Below are positions 27,198 to 34,831 of a stretch of DNA of 64,000 nt, one piece after another. The notes beneath the pieces were generated by a model. The model was not told the origin of the DNA. It saw only the letters and a program-made list of their open reading frames with translations, and made no database searches. The stretch's first letter is position 1, and each line of letters begins with the position of its first letter. This stretch comes from Mangrovivirga halotolerans (GTDB taxonomy: Bacteria > Bacteroidota > Bacteroidia > Cytophagales > Cyclobacteriaceae): the NCBI RefSeq assembly GCF_026241165.1, contig NZ_JAPFQN010000006.1, positions 310,001 through 374,000 of the forward strand, in the 5' to 3' direction. The position numbers and the translations under genes are program-made.

Positions 27198-27243
27198 AAT
27201 CCCGGAGTGACACTCCGGGATTCCCATTCAACCAGCTATGAAA
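27198..27243 (-). repeat. Hairpin-plus-box unit 2 downstream of the helicase
   Basis: On the minus strand: TTTCATAGCTGGTT (27230-27243), 7 bases, then an 11-bp perfect stem AATCCCGGAGT/ACTCCGGGATT (27198-27222, loop 3) followed by TTTTAT. It shares the 11-mer CATAGCTGGTT with unit 1. A third, weaker copy, ATCGCTGGTT, lies at 27177-27186. The hairpin sequences differ while the box is conserved. Confidence 0.55.
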
Positions 27244-27368
27244 TAATCAACTTCTTTTAAGCGACTAACTTCAAGTGTATATTCCCTGAAAATCAAAAAG
27301 GTGAATGCGGTTTAGACCAACTATCTCGATCATTCGATTAACATATTAAATATTTCGGTAAAATAAAT

Positions 27369-28679
27369 TTAGCGTTTTTTAGATCGGCCTTTATTTGGTT
27401 TCTTTTTCGAAGCTTTCTTCTTTTCTGATTTTGGCTTTTTATCGTGAAATGCTCCCTGGTAAGTAGGATCTTCCTTTTTCCGCTGATAATCGATCGCCCG
27501 AAGGATCTGTTGGTTCTCCTCTTTAGGTGTATCAGTAACCTCTACATCTGCCGGAATATCTTTTACCGGGATGGTCATTCGAATTATCTCTTCAATTTTT
27601 TTTATGTGATAATGCTCAGCAGGGTTTTCAAAGGTAATAGCAGTTCCTGCCTGCATAGCACGACCTGTCCTTCCTATTCGGTGAACGTAATCTTCATAAA
27701 TAATCGGCACATCAAAGTTCACTACGTGAGAAACCATAGAGATATCCATTCCTCTAGCCGTTACATCGGTAGAAACTAATACTTTGATATTACCTTCCTT
27801 AAAGTCATTCATCGCGTTAATTCGAGAGTTTTGCCCTTTGTTAGCATGGATCACTCTCGCGCCGCCTTCAACTGTCCGTTCGAGATATTTGAAAATATTA
27901 TCGGCTGTCTTTTTGGTTTTAACAAAAACAATCACTCTGTTGAATTCATCTTGTTTCAAAAAATAAGACAGGAGATTAATTTTTGTTTTAAAGTTAGGAA
28001 CCTTATATAATTCCTGGCTAATAGTTTCTGCGGTACTGGCTTGCGGTGCAATTTCTACTCTTTCCGGAAACTCGAGAAATTCTTCCGAAAGCTTTTGGAC
28101 ATTATCTGGGAAAGTTGCAGAAAACAACAAGTTTTGCTTTTTCTGAGGAAGCACTTCTAAAAGACGAAGAATCTGATGAAAAAACCCCATATCCATCATT
28201 TTATCTGCTTCGTCCATTACCATAGTTTTAATATGCTTGGTAATGAATGCTTCTTTCCGGTAAATATCCATAAACCTCTGTGGTGTGGATATAATCAGGT
28301 CTACACCAGCCTCAGCAAGCTCAATCTGGGTTTTTGGCCCTAGCCCTCCATAAAAACTAACAATTCTCAAATCAAGATATTTGCTAAACTTTTTAGCCTC
28401 CTCTTCTATCTGTAAAACAAGTTCCCTGGTTGGCGCTAACACTACTGCACGAGGGTCATCTCCCTGCGCATATTTAAGTTTCATCAAAATAGGCAAGAGG
28501 TAAGCAGCTGTCTTTCCGGTTCCGGTTTGAGCAATGCCCAGCACATCATGACCTGCAGTAACCAGTGGGATAGCTTTTTTTTGAATAGGAGTGGGTGATT
28601 CATACCCTGCTTCTTCAATGGCATTTAAAAGCTGCCTGTTCAATTTAAAATCTTCAAAAGTATTTACTTGCTTCGACAT
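27369..28679 (-). CDS. DEAD-box RNA helicase, RhlE-like
   Basis: Start at ATG 28679 (MSKQVNTFEDF), preferred to a TTG at 28703. 436 residues with all motifs: Q-motif SPTPIQ, Walker A AQTGTGKT, PTRELVLQI, DEAD, SAT, ARGMDIS and HRIGRTGR. The last about 60 residues are very lysine-rich (KKPKSEKKKASKKKPNKGRSKKR), a nonspecific RNA-binding tail. Unwinds structured RNA, likely in ribosome assembly, mRNA decay or cold adaptation. Divergent from pyrC across 58 bases. Two hairpin-plus-box units lie in its 3' region. Confidence 0.95.
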   Translation of the reverse strand: MSKQVNTFEDFKLNRQLLNAIEEAGYESPTPIQKKAIPLVTAGHDVLGIAQTGTGKTAAYLLPILMKLKYAQGDDPRAVVLAPTRELVLQIEEEAKKFSKYLDLRIVSFYGGLGPKTQIELAEAGVDLIISTPQRFMDIYRKEAFITKHIKTMVMDEADKMMDMGFFHQILRLLEVLPQKKQNLLFSATFPDNVQKLSEEFLEFPERVEIAPQASTAETISQELYKVPNFKTKINLLSYFLKQDEFNRVIVFVKTKKTADNIFKYLERTVEGGARVIHANKGQNSRINAMNDFKEGNIKVLVSTDVTARGMDISMVSHVVNFDVPIIYEDYVHRIGRTGRAMQAGTAITFENPAEHYHIKKIEEIIRMTIPVKDIPADVEVTDTPKEENQQILRAIDYQRKKEDPTYQGAFHDKKPKSEKKKASKKKPNKGRSKKR

Positions 28680-28737
28680 ATGAGATGAATGGGTTTTGAT
28701 CAAAAAAAGACACTATCTTTACAAAAAAAACTAAAAG

Positions 28738-30078
28738 ATGCGCAGTTATTTGATTTCCAATGCAAATATAGTCAATGAAGGCAGGATATTTAACGGTGAT
28801 GTCCTTATTAAGGGTGGCCGTATCGAAAAAATATCCTCATCCATAAGTGCCGATCAGGCGGATGAAGTAATCGATGCTGAAGGAAAATATCTGTTCCCGG
28901 GAGTTATTGATGACCAGGTTCATTTTCGTGAACCAGGCCTGACTCATAAAGCAAATATTGCAACTGAATCCCGCGCTGCAGTCGCCGGAGGGGTTACTTC
29001 TTTTATGGAAATGCCCAACACCGTTCCACAGGCACTTACTCAGGAACTTTTAGCAGATAAATATGCAATTGCTGCCAAAAACTCGCCAGCAAATTATTCT
29101 TTCTTTATGGGAGCGAGTAACGACAACCTTGACGAGGTGTTAAAAACTGATCCCACTAAAGTATGCGGAGTAAAAATCTTTATGGGTTCAAGTACTGGAA
29201 ATATGCTTGTTGATAACCAGCAGACACTGGAATCAATTTTTGGTTCCACAAATATGCTTATTGCGACCCATTGTGAAGATGAAGAAACAGTTAGAGCAAA
29301 CACAGCGAAATACGTTGAAAAATATGGTGATGATATTCCAATAAAATACCATCCGACTATTCGTTCAGAAGAGGCTTGTTATAAATCATCTTCATTTGCA
29401 GTTGGTCTTGCCAGAAAGCATGGAGCCAGGCTACACGTACTCCATATAAGCACCGCTAAGGAACTTGAGTTGTTTTCAAACAAACTGCCTCTGGAGGAGA
29501 AAAAAATCACTGCAGAGGCTTGTATACACCATCTGTGGTTTTCTGATGAGGACTATGAGGAAAAAGGGACACTTATCAAGTGGAACCCTGCAGTAAAAAA
29601 GGCTTCGGACAGAGAAGCTATCTGGGAAGCTGTTAACAATAACACCATCGATGTAATCGCTACAGATCACGCCCCACATACTCTTGAAGAAAAGGACAAT
29701 CCATATATGAAGGCTCCGAGTGGCGGACCATTAATTCAACATTCTCTTGTAGCTATGGTCGACAAGCATAAAGAGGGGAAAATAACACTGGAGCATATTG
29801 CCGAGAAAATGGCTCACAGTCCTGCGCGATTATTTAGAATCAAAGAAAGGGGTTATATCAGGGAGGGTTATTACGCCGATCTGACCTTAGTTGATCTGGA
29901 AGGAAGCACTCCAGTTACAAAAGAATCTCTCCTTTATAAATGTAAATGGTCACCTTTTGAAGGACATACCTTTAACAGCAAAGTAACTCATACTTTTGTT
30001 TCTGGAAACAAAGTATATGATAATGAGACGGTTATTGATGATAAGATGGGGATGAGGATGGAATTTACAGTTGATTGA
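28738..30078 (+). CDS. pyrC: Dihydroorotase
   Basis: 446 residues, type I dihydroorotase size. Closes the ring of carbamoyl-aspartate in pyrimidine synthesis. Metal and substrate motifs: DDQVHFREPG (H62 and R64), VKIFMGSSTGNM with the carboxylatable lysine region, ATHCEDEE, HVLHIST and IATDHAPHT. The metal-binding residues are intact, so it should be active and not a pseudo-dihydroorotase. It is probably transcribed alone; the tRNA-His gene follows 66 bases after its stop. Confidence 0.96.
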   Translation: MRSYLISNANIVNEGRIFNGDVLIKGGRIEKISSSISADQADEVIDAEGKYLFPGVIDDQVHFREPGLTHKANIATESRAAVAGGVTSFMEMPNTVPQALTQELLADKYAIAAKNSPANYSFFMGASNDNLDEVLKTDPTKVCGVKIFMGSSTGNMLVDNQQTLESIFGSTNMLIATHCEDEETVRANTAKYVEKYGDDIPIKYHPTIRSEEACYKSSSFAVGLARKHGARLHVLHISTAKELELFSNKLPLEEKKITAEACIHHLWFSDEDYEEKGTLIKWNPAVKKASDREAIWEAVNNNTIDVIATDHAPHTLEEKDNPYMKAPSGGPLIQHSLVAMVDKHKEGKITLEHIAEKMAHSPARLFRIKERGYIREGYYADLTLVDLEGSTPVTKESLLYKCKWSPFEGHTFNSKVTHTFVSGNKVYDNETVIDDKMGMRMEFTVD

Positions 30079-30098
30079 TAAAATTTAATCAATTAATC

Positions 30099-30129
30099 TT
30101 TGCAGTTTATTCTACCTTTTCTAAATTTG
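30099..30129 (+). promoter_or_regulatory. tRNA-His promoter, perfect Bacteroidota consensus
   Basis: TTTG at 30099-30102, exactly 19 bases, then TAAATTTG at 30122-30129. This is a full match to the TTTG-N19-TAnnTTTG consensus of the primary sigma factor in this phylum. Transcription should start near 30136, a few bases before the tRNA. Confidence 0.8.
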
Positions 30130-30144
30130 CTGCCCAATTAGACG

Positions 30145-30218
30145 GTGATTGTAGCTCAGTTGGTTAGAGCGCCAGTTTGTGGCACTGGAGGCCGCCGGTT
30201 CGAATCCGGTCTTTCACC
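30145..30218 (+). tRNA. tRNA-His (anticodon GTG)
   Basis: 74 bases folding as a standard cloverleaf: D arm GCTC/GAGC, anticodon stem CCAGT/ACTGG around TTGTGGC with GTG at 30179-30181, T arm GCCGG/CCGGT with the TTCGAAT loop. CCA is not encoded. The base at 30144 is a G that pairs with C at 30218, the G-1 identity element of tRNA-His. The acceptor stem has two T-T oppositions at positions 5:68 and 6:67, and a G-T pair begins the T stem. Confidence 0.95.
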
Positions 30219-30224
30219 CGAAAA

Positions 30225-30251
30225 AGCTCTCAGATTCTGAGGGCTTTTTTT
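30225..30251 (+). terminator. Intrinsic terminator of tRNA-His
   Basis: AGCTCTCAG/CTGAGGGCT stem (9 bp, one T-G pair) with loop ATT, then seven T. Lies six bases after the tRNA. Confidence 0.85.
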
Positions 30252-30312
30252 GTTTTACCATCTCCCTTATTTAAATTCAGGTTTTGATTTTTTCCATCTA
30301 CCAGAATTTTCT

Positions 30313-30669
30313 ATGCTAACAAGAAAGATCTCAAAATATTCAGCGATCATTTTCACTATTTTACTTGCCGTTTTATGTGCTGAAATACTTAAAAAAGCTA
30401 TTCATGGCTTTAAAGACTTTAACAGCCCCTATCTTTCAACGCTTATAATCATGGCTGCCATGGTACTGATTTATTATCCGGCATATCATTTTATTAAGCA
30501 CTTAGCTGAAAAATTTTCAAAATCATATATCCGCAACACTAAAAAAGTTTTTAAAAGTAAATTCTTCGGAATATTCTTGGCAATAACCGTCGGTTTTTCA
30601 GCAATATATTGTATCTTTTTATACTTATGGTTTGATATAAATGTGCTGAAAATGATTGGTGTGGTATGA
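30313..30669 (+). CDS. Small membrane protein, unknown
   Basis: ATG 30313 is preferred to a TTG at 30250, which lies in the tRNA terminator. 118 residues with three membrane segments (around 10-30, 40-62 and 84-110) and basic loops (KHLAEKFSKSYIRNTKKVFKSK). Its stop codon overlaps the start of the following gene by four bases (ATGA), so they form a pair. No family recognised. Confidence 0.6.
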   Translation: MLTRKISKYSAIIFTILLAVLCAEILKKAIHGFKDFNSPYLSTLIIMAAMVLIYYPAYHFIKHLAEKFSKSYIRNTKKVFKSKFFGIFLAITVGFSAIYCIFLYLWFDINVLKMIGVV

Positions 30670-30917
30670 TTAGCCTGAACACTTTTATGCAACTTCCAAG
30701 AGATGAAAAGATCAAATGCCTGTATCTTGAAGGGGAGTTTATTGTCTCAATTCGATACTATAAACATAAGGTGAATTTATATCTCCTGAGTAATTCTTTT
30801 GTAGAGGTATTTTACAATCCCAAAACTGACCGGATAGATCAAATCATCCCCCTTGATTTTAAAGTAAAGCGAATGAAATTTTATACCGATCAAATCTCTT
30901 TACCTCGTGTCAGTTGA
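30666..30917 (+). CDS. Small soluble protein, unknown
   Basis: 83 residues, overlapping the previous gene by four bases. The mix of charged residues and regular strands (LEGEFIVSIRYYKHKVNLYLLSNSFVEVFYNP) suggests a compact beta-rich fold. It overlaps the 3' end of the convergent coaE by 28 bases. No family assignment; retained because of the coupled start and composition. Confidence 0.6.
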   Translation: MISLNTFMQLPRDEKIKCLYLEGEFIVSIRYYKHKVNLYLLSNSFVEVFYNPKTDRIDQIIPLDFKVKRMKFYTDQISLPRVS

Positions 30918-31498
30918 TCGTGCAACTTAATTATGGGTTGCAATACACTTTGCTTATTGTCGTTAAAAACCACCAGGTCTGCCAGTTTCTTTTTCTTCCC
31001 TTCACCCCATTGCCTGTCCATTATATCAAGAACCTGCTCTTTAGATCTTTCAGGATCGCGAATTAATACGCGATTCAATCTGTCATTTTTAGGTACGCTG
31101 ACATGAATTACAAAATCAAGTGACTTATAACTTCCTGCTTCAAACAATAATGCAGCTTCTTTTATAAGATAATCATGGTTATTATTTTGATCCACCCATT
31201 TTTGAAAGTCTTTGCCAACAGCAGGATGTACAAGTGAATTAATCACTTTAGTTTTTTCCTCATCGGAAAAGACCTGACCGGCAAGATAAGCCCTGTTTGG
31301 AGTGCCATCATCATTATAAGACTCTTCACCAAAAGCTTCAATTATCTTTTTTTTGAGTTCAGAGTCTGTATGTAGCAAAGCCTTTGCCCTTGAATCAGCA
31401 TCATACACCGGCACACTAAGTGCTGAAAAAATCTTACAAACCGTGCTTTTTCCTGCACCAATTCCGCCGGTTACTCCAATAAGCTTAGGGCTTTTCAT
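30890..31498 (-). CDS. coaE: Dephospho-CoA kinase
   Basis: ATG 31498 (MKSPKLIGVTGGIG) is preferred to a TTG at 31507. 202 residues. P-loop GVTGGIGAGKS near the N-terminus, then the CoaE blocks YDADSRAKALLH, LVHPAVGKDF and VSVPKNDRLNRVLIRD. Final step of coenzyme A synthesis, phosphorylating the ribose 3' hydroxyl. It begins inside the 3' end of the YbbR gene (14-base overlap), so it is the last gene of a minus-strand operon. Confidence 0.96.
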   Translation of the reverse strand: MKSPKLIGVTGGIGAGKSTVCKIFSALSVPVYDADSRAKALLHTDSELKKKIIEAFGEESYNDDGTPNRAYLAGQVFSDEEKTKVINSLVHPAVGKDFQKWVDQNNNHDYLIKEAALLFEAGSYKSLDFVIHVSVPKNDRLNRVLIRDPERSKEQVLDIMDRQWGEGKKKKLADLVVFNDNKQSVLQPIIKLHDQLTRGKEI

Positions 31499-32444
31499 TT
31501 TTAACAATTTCTATTTCACTGGAATCATAAGAAAGGATCTTCATCATTTGAGGATATTCGACTATTCGAGGAATAATAGTTGAATCGGATGTCAGGCTGT
31601 CATAATTTAATTCAACCACAATATCACTGCTATCCATACCTGTTCGATCTTTCAAAAAATAATAGGTTACTGCGATCTTTTCTTTCGATGGTGAGAATTC
31701 TTCCGGGAAATTCTCAAGCTGGAAAGGTACCATTTTTTGGATTTGGTTAGCCTTTTTTACTCTCACAGCAACATTGATCTCCTCGGGAGATGCCAGAACC
31801 AGATCAGATGTATAAGGTGGTTCTATTGCTTCCTCATAGTCTTCATCAAGTGGTTCTTCATAACTCAATGATAGCTGTATAGTATCTGGAATACTATCAA
31901 CCATACTTTCAGGACCTGAATATTTAAGGTATCGCGTATTTAATAAAATACTATCCCCAAAATAAAACAAAGGCTTAAACTGAATTTCAGTTGAATCAAG
32001 ATCAAGATACACACTCTTTTCCTTGAAATTCTGAATATCAAAGGCCAGTGTATCGGTGATAATTCGTAAAATTCTTAGATTAGAAAATTCATCTGCAATG
32101 ATATCCCGGACCGAACTTGTCAGGATAAATTTCTGTTCTGTCGGATTCTGAATAGGAATTTGGATAGGTTCTTTATTTATCCCAAGGGTAGTCCTTAAAA
32201 GATCCCATCCTCCTCCGTTTACTTGAAGGGAGATATTGTCTGGCAATTCGCCTACTACGACTGTACTATCATTTTTAAACTTTAATTCAACAGGGTAATT
32301 TACTGTTGCTTCATAGTCTGCTTTATTTAAGGCATTAAAAAACCAAAAAGTAGTGGCGCCCAAAATACAGAGCGCCATTACTTTAGTGTTACTTCTTGAT
32401 ATAGTTTTTAAAAAACTTTTAATACTTCGAAAGAAGTCATTCAT
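31485..32444 (-). CDS. YbbR/CdaR-like domain protein
   Basis: 319 residues: a cytoplasmic N-terminus, one membrane helix (about 23-40) and a long outside part with YbbR-type repeats. Visible landmarks are VNYPVELKFKNDSTVVVGELPDNISLQVNGGGWDLLRTTL and NLRILRIITDTLAFDIQ. In Firmicutes YbbR (CdaR) controls the cyclic di-AMP synthase CdaA; in this phylum the role is not established. Lies between yajC and coaE with tight spacing, which recurs in Bacteroidota. Confidence 0.85.
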   Translation of the reverse strand: MNDFFRSIKSFLKTISRSNTKVMALCILGATTFWFFNALNKADYEATVNYPVELKFKNDSTVVVGELPDNISLQVNGGGWDLLRTTLGINKEPIQIPIQNPTEQKFILTSSVRDIIADEFSNLRILRIITDTLAFDIQNFKEKSVYLDLDSTEIQFKPLFYFGDSILLNTRYLKYSGPESMVDSIPDTIQLSLSYEEPLDEDYEEAIEPPYTSDLVLASPEEINVAVRVKKANQIQKMVPFQLENFPEEFSPSKEKIAVTYYFLKDRTGMDSSDIVVELNYDSLTSDSTIIPRIVEYPQMMKILSYDSSEIEIVKNEKP

Positions 32445-32449
32445 TCGGT

Positions 32450-32776
32450 TTATTTATCTTTTTTTGTGCCTTCATTAAGCCTTTTTGAGTTCTCAAGTGA
32501 GATAGCAGATCGCTCGAAAGTCAATTTAAATCCTCGTTCCACCTCTACAACTACAATATCATCGCTTGGCAGATCAAAGATCTTTCCGTGAAGTCCTCCG
32601 ATAGTAACTACTTTATCTCCTTTTTTTAATTCACTGATAAATTTTTTAGTCTCCTTTTGCTTTTTCTGCTGTGGACGGATCATAAAGAAGTAAAATATAA
32701 CTATGATCGCAACAAAAAATATTATCTGCGAATAGCCACTTCCATCAGCAGCCTGTAATAAAATTAAATCAAGCAT
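32450..32776 (-). CDS. yajC: Preprotein translocase subunit YajC
   Basis: 108 residues with one membrane helix (about 17-34) followed by FMIRPQQKKQKE, which is the family signature, and a beta-rich cytoplasmic domain (GDKVVTIGGLHGKIFDL). Accessory of the SecDF-YajC complex that assists protein export. Tightly packed in the nusB-coaE block. Confidence 0.93.
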   Translation of the reverse strand: MLDLILLQAADGSGYSQIIFFVAIIVIFYFFMIRPQQKKQKETKKFISELKKGDKVVTIGGLHGKIFDLPSDDIVVVEVERGFKLTFERSAISLENSKRLNEGTKKDK

Positions 32777-32800
32777 TAATTAATCAGTTAATTTATAAGT

Positions 32801-33334
32801 TTATTTTAAGATAGAACTCTTACCATCACCCTTAGCAACATTTCCTTTAATATAAAGAACCGTTCTCGCAGGGTTAGTGTTTGCGGTAATTGTAACCGAC
32901 TTGTTTTGTGTGCCCACTTTGTTTTTACTATCAAATCTCACGTGAATTTCTCCTTCTCCGCCAACTGGCACAGGCTCTTTTGTCCACTTTGGAGTTGTAC
33001 AACCGCAAGAAGCCTGAACATTACCAATTACAAGCTCAGAATCACCTGTATTCTTAAATTTGAAAACGTGCTCTACAACATCTCCCTCTGTAATATCTCC
33101 AAAATCATAGATTTTGTCATTAAAATCAAATTCCGGCAACGGAGCATTTGGATCTAATTCCGGGGTTTTTGCCTTAGCAGTAGGCACAGGATTTGAAACT
33201 GGTGTACTAATCGCACCATTTTGCTCTAGCTGAGCGACCCTGTTTTCCAGGTCCTCAACTCTTTTCTCTAATTTTTCATTTGTACAGCTCGCTAATACGA
33301 AAGCTACCAAAGCAAATAAGCTAATCTTTTTCAT
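32801..33334 (-). CDS. DUF1573 lipoprotein with an N-terminal coiled coil
   Basis: 177 residues. Lipobox LASC at about residue 16, then a short leucine-zipper coiled coil (EKLEKRVEDLENRVAQLEQ), a proline-rich linker, and a DUF1573 domain (about 65-170) with FDFGDITEGDVVEHVFKFKN and the CGCTTPKWTKEP pair of cysteines. DUF1573 is an immunoglobulin-like fold common in secreted Bacteroidota proteins. Function unknown. The coiled coil suggests it forms oligomers on the outer membrane. Confidence 0.88.
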   Translation of the reverse strand: MKKISLFALVAFVLASCTNEKLEKRVEDLENRVAQLEQNGAISTPVSNPVPTAKAKTPELDPNAPLPEFDFNDKIYDFGDITEGDVVEHVFKFKNTGDSELVIGNVQASCGCTTPKWTKEPVPVGGEGEIHVRFDSKNKVGTQNKSVTITANTNPARTVLYIKGNVAKGDGKSSILK

Positions 33335-33346
33335 TTTTCTCTTATT

Positions 33347-33637
33347 TTATTTTTTCTTCAATTGTCCTAATAATTCATCAACATCGTCAAGCAGTTGTTC
33401 TGCTTTATTCTTAGCATCTGAAACTACTTTTTCCCCATCCGTTTTTGCCTGGTTGGCATGTTCCACTTTTCCTTCTACAAGGTCATCTATCAGCTCTTCT
33501 AATATCTGTTTGTATCTGTCAAGCTGGTAAGTCACCCTGTCTCTGGTGTTACTGCCTTTATCCGGGGCGAATAAAATTCCTATAAGAGCACCGGAAGCCA
33601 TACCGGTTAAAAAAGCTAATAAATTGTTTGATTTCAT
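33347..33637 (-). CDS. YtxH domain protein
   Basis: 96 residues. The N-terminal hydrophobic segment LLAFLTGMASGALIGILFAPDKGSNTRDR is the YtxH signature; the rest is a charged helix rich in Lys, Glu and Asp. Members are stress or general envelope proteins with no defined activity. Its start lies eight bases after the nusB stop codon. Confidence 0.85.
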   Translation of the reverse strand: MKSNNLLAFLTGMASGALIGILFAPDKGSNTRDRVTYQLDRYKQILEELIDDLVEGKVEHANQAKTDGEKVVSDAKNKAEQLLDDVDELLGQLKKK

Positions 33638-33644
33638 GGTATTA

Positions 33645-34784
33645 CTATTTATTGTCTAAAAGTCCCCTTCCGCTCTTTTTAATCTTTCCGGCAGTTTTAA
33701 GATCATTGGCTATAACATCCAATACTCCATTAACAAACTGTCGGCTTTTAGGGGTACTGTACTTTTTTGAAATTTCTATAAATTCATTTATTGTAACCTT
33801 TACCGGAATGTTTGGAAAATTAATCATTTCCGAAACTGCCAGCATCAAAATTATTTTATCTGTTGTTGCCAGCCTTTCTACATCCCAGTTCTTTGTCTTT
33901 TCCGAGATGATCTCTTCATATTCTTCCTCATTGTCGAGCAAATAATCATAGGTGTCCTCGAAAAAAATTTTATCGTCTTCCCAATTATAAGATAATTCTC
34001 TCAATTCCACAGAATCTTCGTCAGATTCTTTAATGGTTTTTAAGGCCAGACTTTTAACAATATTTTTATCCTCTGCCCAATGAATATCTTCTTGTTCGAA
34101 GAAATCCATCACTGCCTGATTTTTAAATATAATATTTTTTACCAGGTATTGTGCAAAGATTTTGTCAGTTTCAAAATCACTTTCACCTGTAGAATACTTT
34201 TTATATTCCTCAGAATCCTTAATCAAGTTTTTGAACCACGATTCTACCTCAGGTCTCATTTCTGAAGTGTTAATCTTTTTTCTTAATAAAGCATTCTCAA
34301 AACTGTCAGAATTTCTTAGTAGGCCAATGACATCATTTTGTATAAAGTTGTCATCTTTTCCATTTTTTAAATACCTGTTAAACGAAGGGTCAGAAAGATC
34401 TGTTAATAATTTAAGCGCAAGCAAATAATGGTTATAAATCTCTTCCGCTTCAATTACCATCCGGCGCTTCAAGTGCGCTCGATCCTTCTTATTTTGAGCA
34501 TCATATTCAATTAATGCTTTTTCGACTTCGGTATTTATTTTTTCTTCAAAGGATGAATCATAGACGAATTCTTCGCCATTTTCAAAGAGGTGATCAAATC
34601 TGGATAATGCCTTTTTCCTCTTTTCCTTGAGTTCTTCCTTATCCTGAACCTCATTCGCGTTGAGGTCCGGAAGAAAAGCATCGTGTACCAGATTTCTTGC
34701 CAACTCTTTATTTGCATTCTTACTTTGAAGAAATGCGAATATGCTTTGCATTGCTTTTATCCGAAGAATTCGTCTATTGATCAT
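33645..34784 (-). CDS. nusB: Transcription antitermination factor NusB, extended form
   Basis: 379 residues, about two and a half times the E. coli protein, as is normal in this phylum. The NusB fold sits in the C-terminal half (ERLATTDKIILMLAVSEMINFPNIPVKVTINEFIEISKKYSTPKSRQFVNGVLD). The N-terminal extension (about residues 1-240) begins RRILRIKAMQSIFAFLQSK, which repeats a NusB-like first helix, and is helix-rich and acidic. It acts with NusA and S10 in rRNA antitermination. It begins the nusB-ytxH-DUF1573-yajC-ybbR-coaE run; a leucine dehydrogenase-like gene is 47 bases upstream. Confidence 0.92.
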   Translation of the reverse strand: MINRRILRIKAMQSIFAFLQSKNANKELARNLVHDAFLPDLNANEVQDKEELKEKRKKALSRFDHLFENGEEFVYDSSFEEKINTEVEKALIEYDAQNKKDRAHLKRRMVIEAEEIYNHYLLALKLLTDLSDPSFNRYLKNGKDDNFIQNDVIGLLRNSDSFENALLRKKINTSEMRPEVESWFKNLIKDSEEYKKYSTGESDFETDKIFAQYLVKNIIFKNQAVMDFFEQEDIHWAEDKNIVKSLALKTIKESDEDSVELRELSYNWEDDKIFFEDTYDYLLDNEEEYEEIISEKTKNWDVERLATTDKIILMLAVSEMINFPNIPVKVTINEFIEISKKYSTPKSRQFVNGVLDVIANDLKTAGKIKKSGRGLLDNK

Positions 34785-34831
34785 ATCAGTAATTAAAGAA
34801 CGTATTATTAAATTTCTTACTCGATTCTATA

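Noticed and set aside
30666-30917. Discarding the 83-residue frame as a coaE shadow
   Set aside because: Only 28 of 252 bases overlap coaE and the start is coupled to the gene before it, so the frame is kept as a gene.
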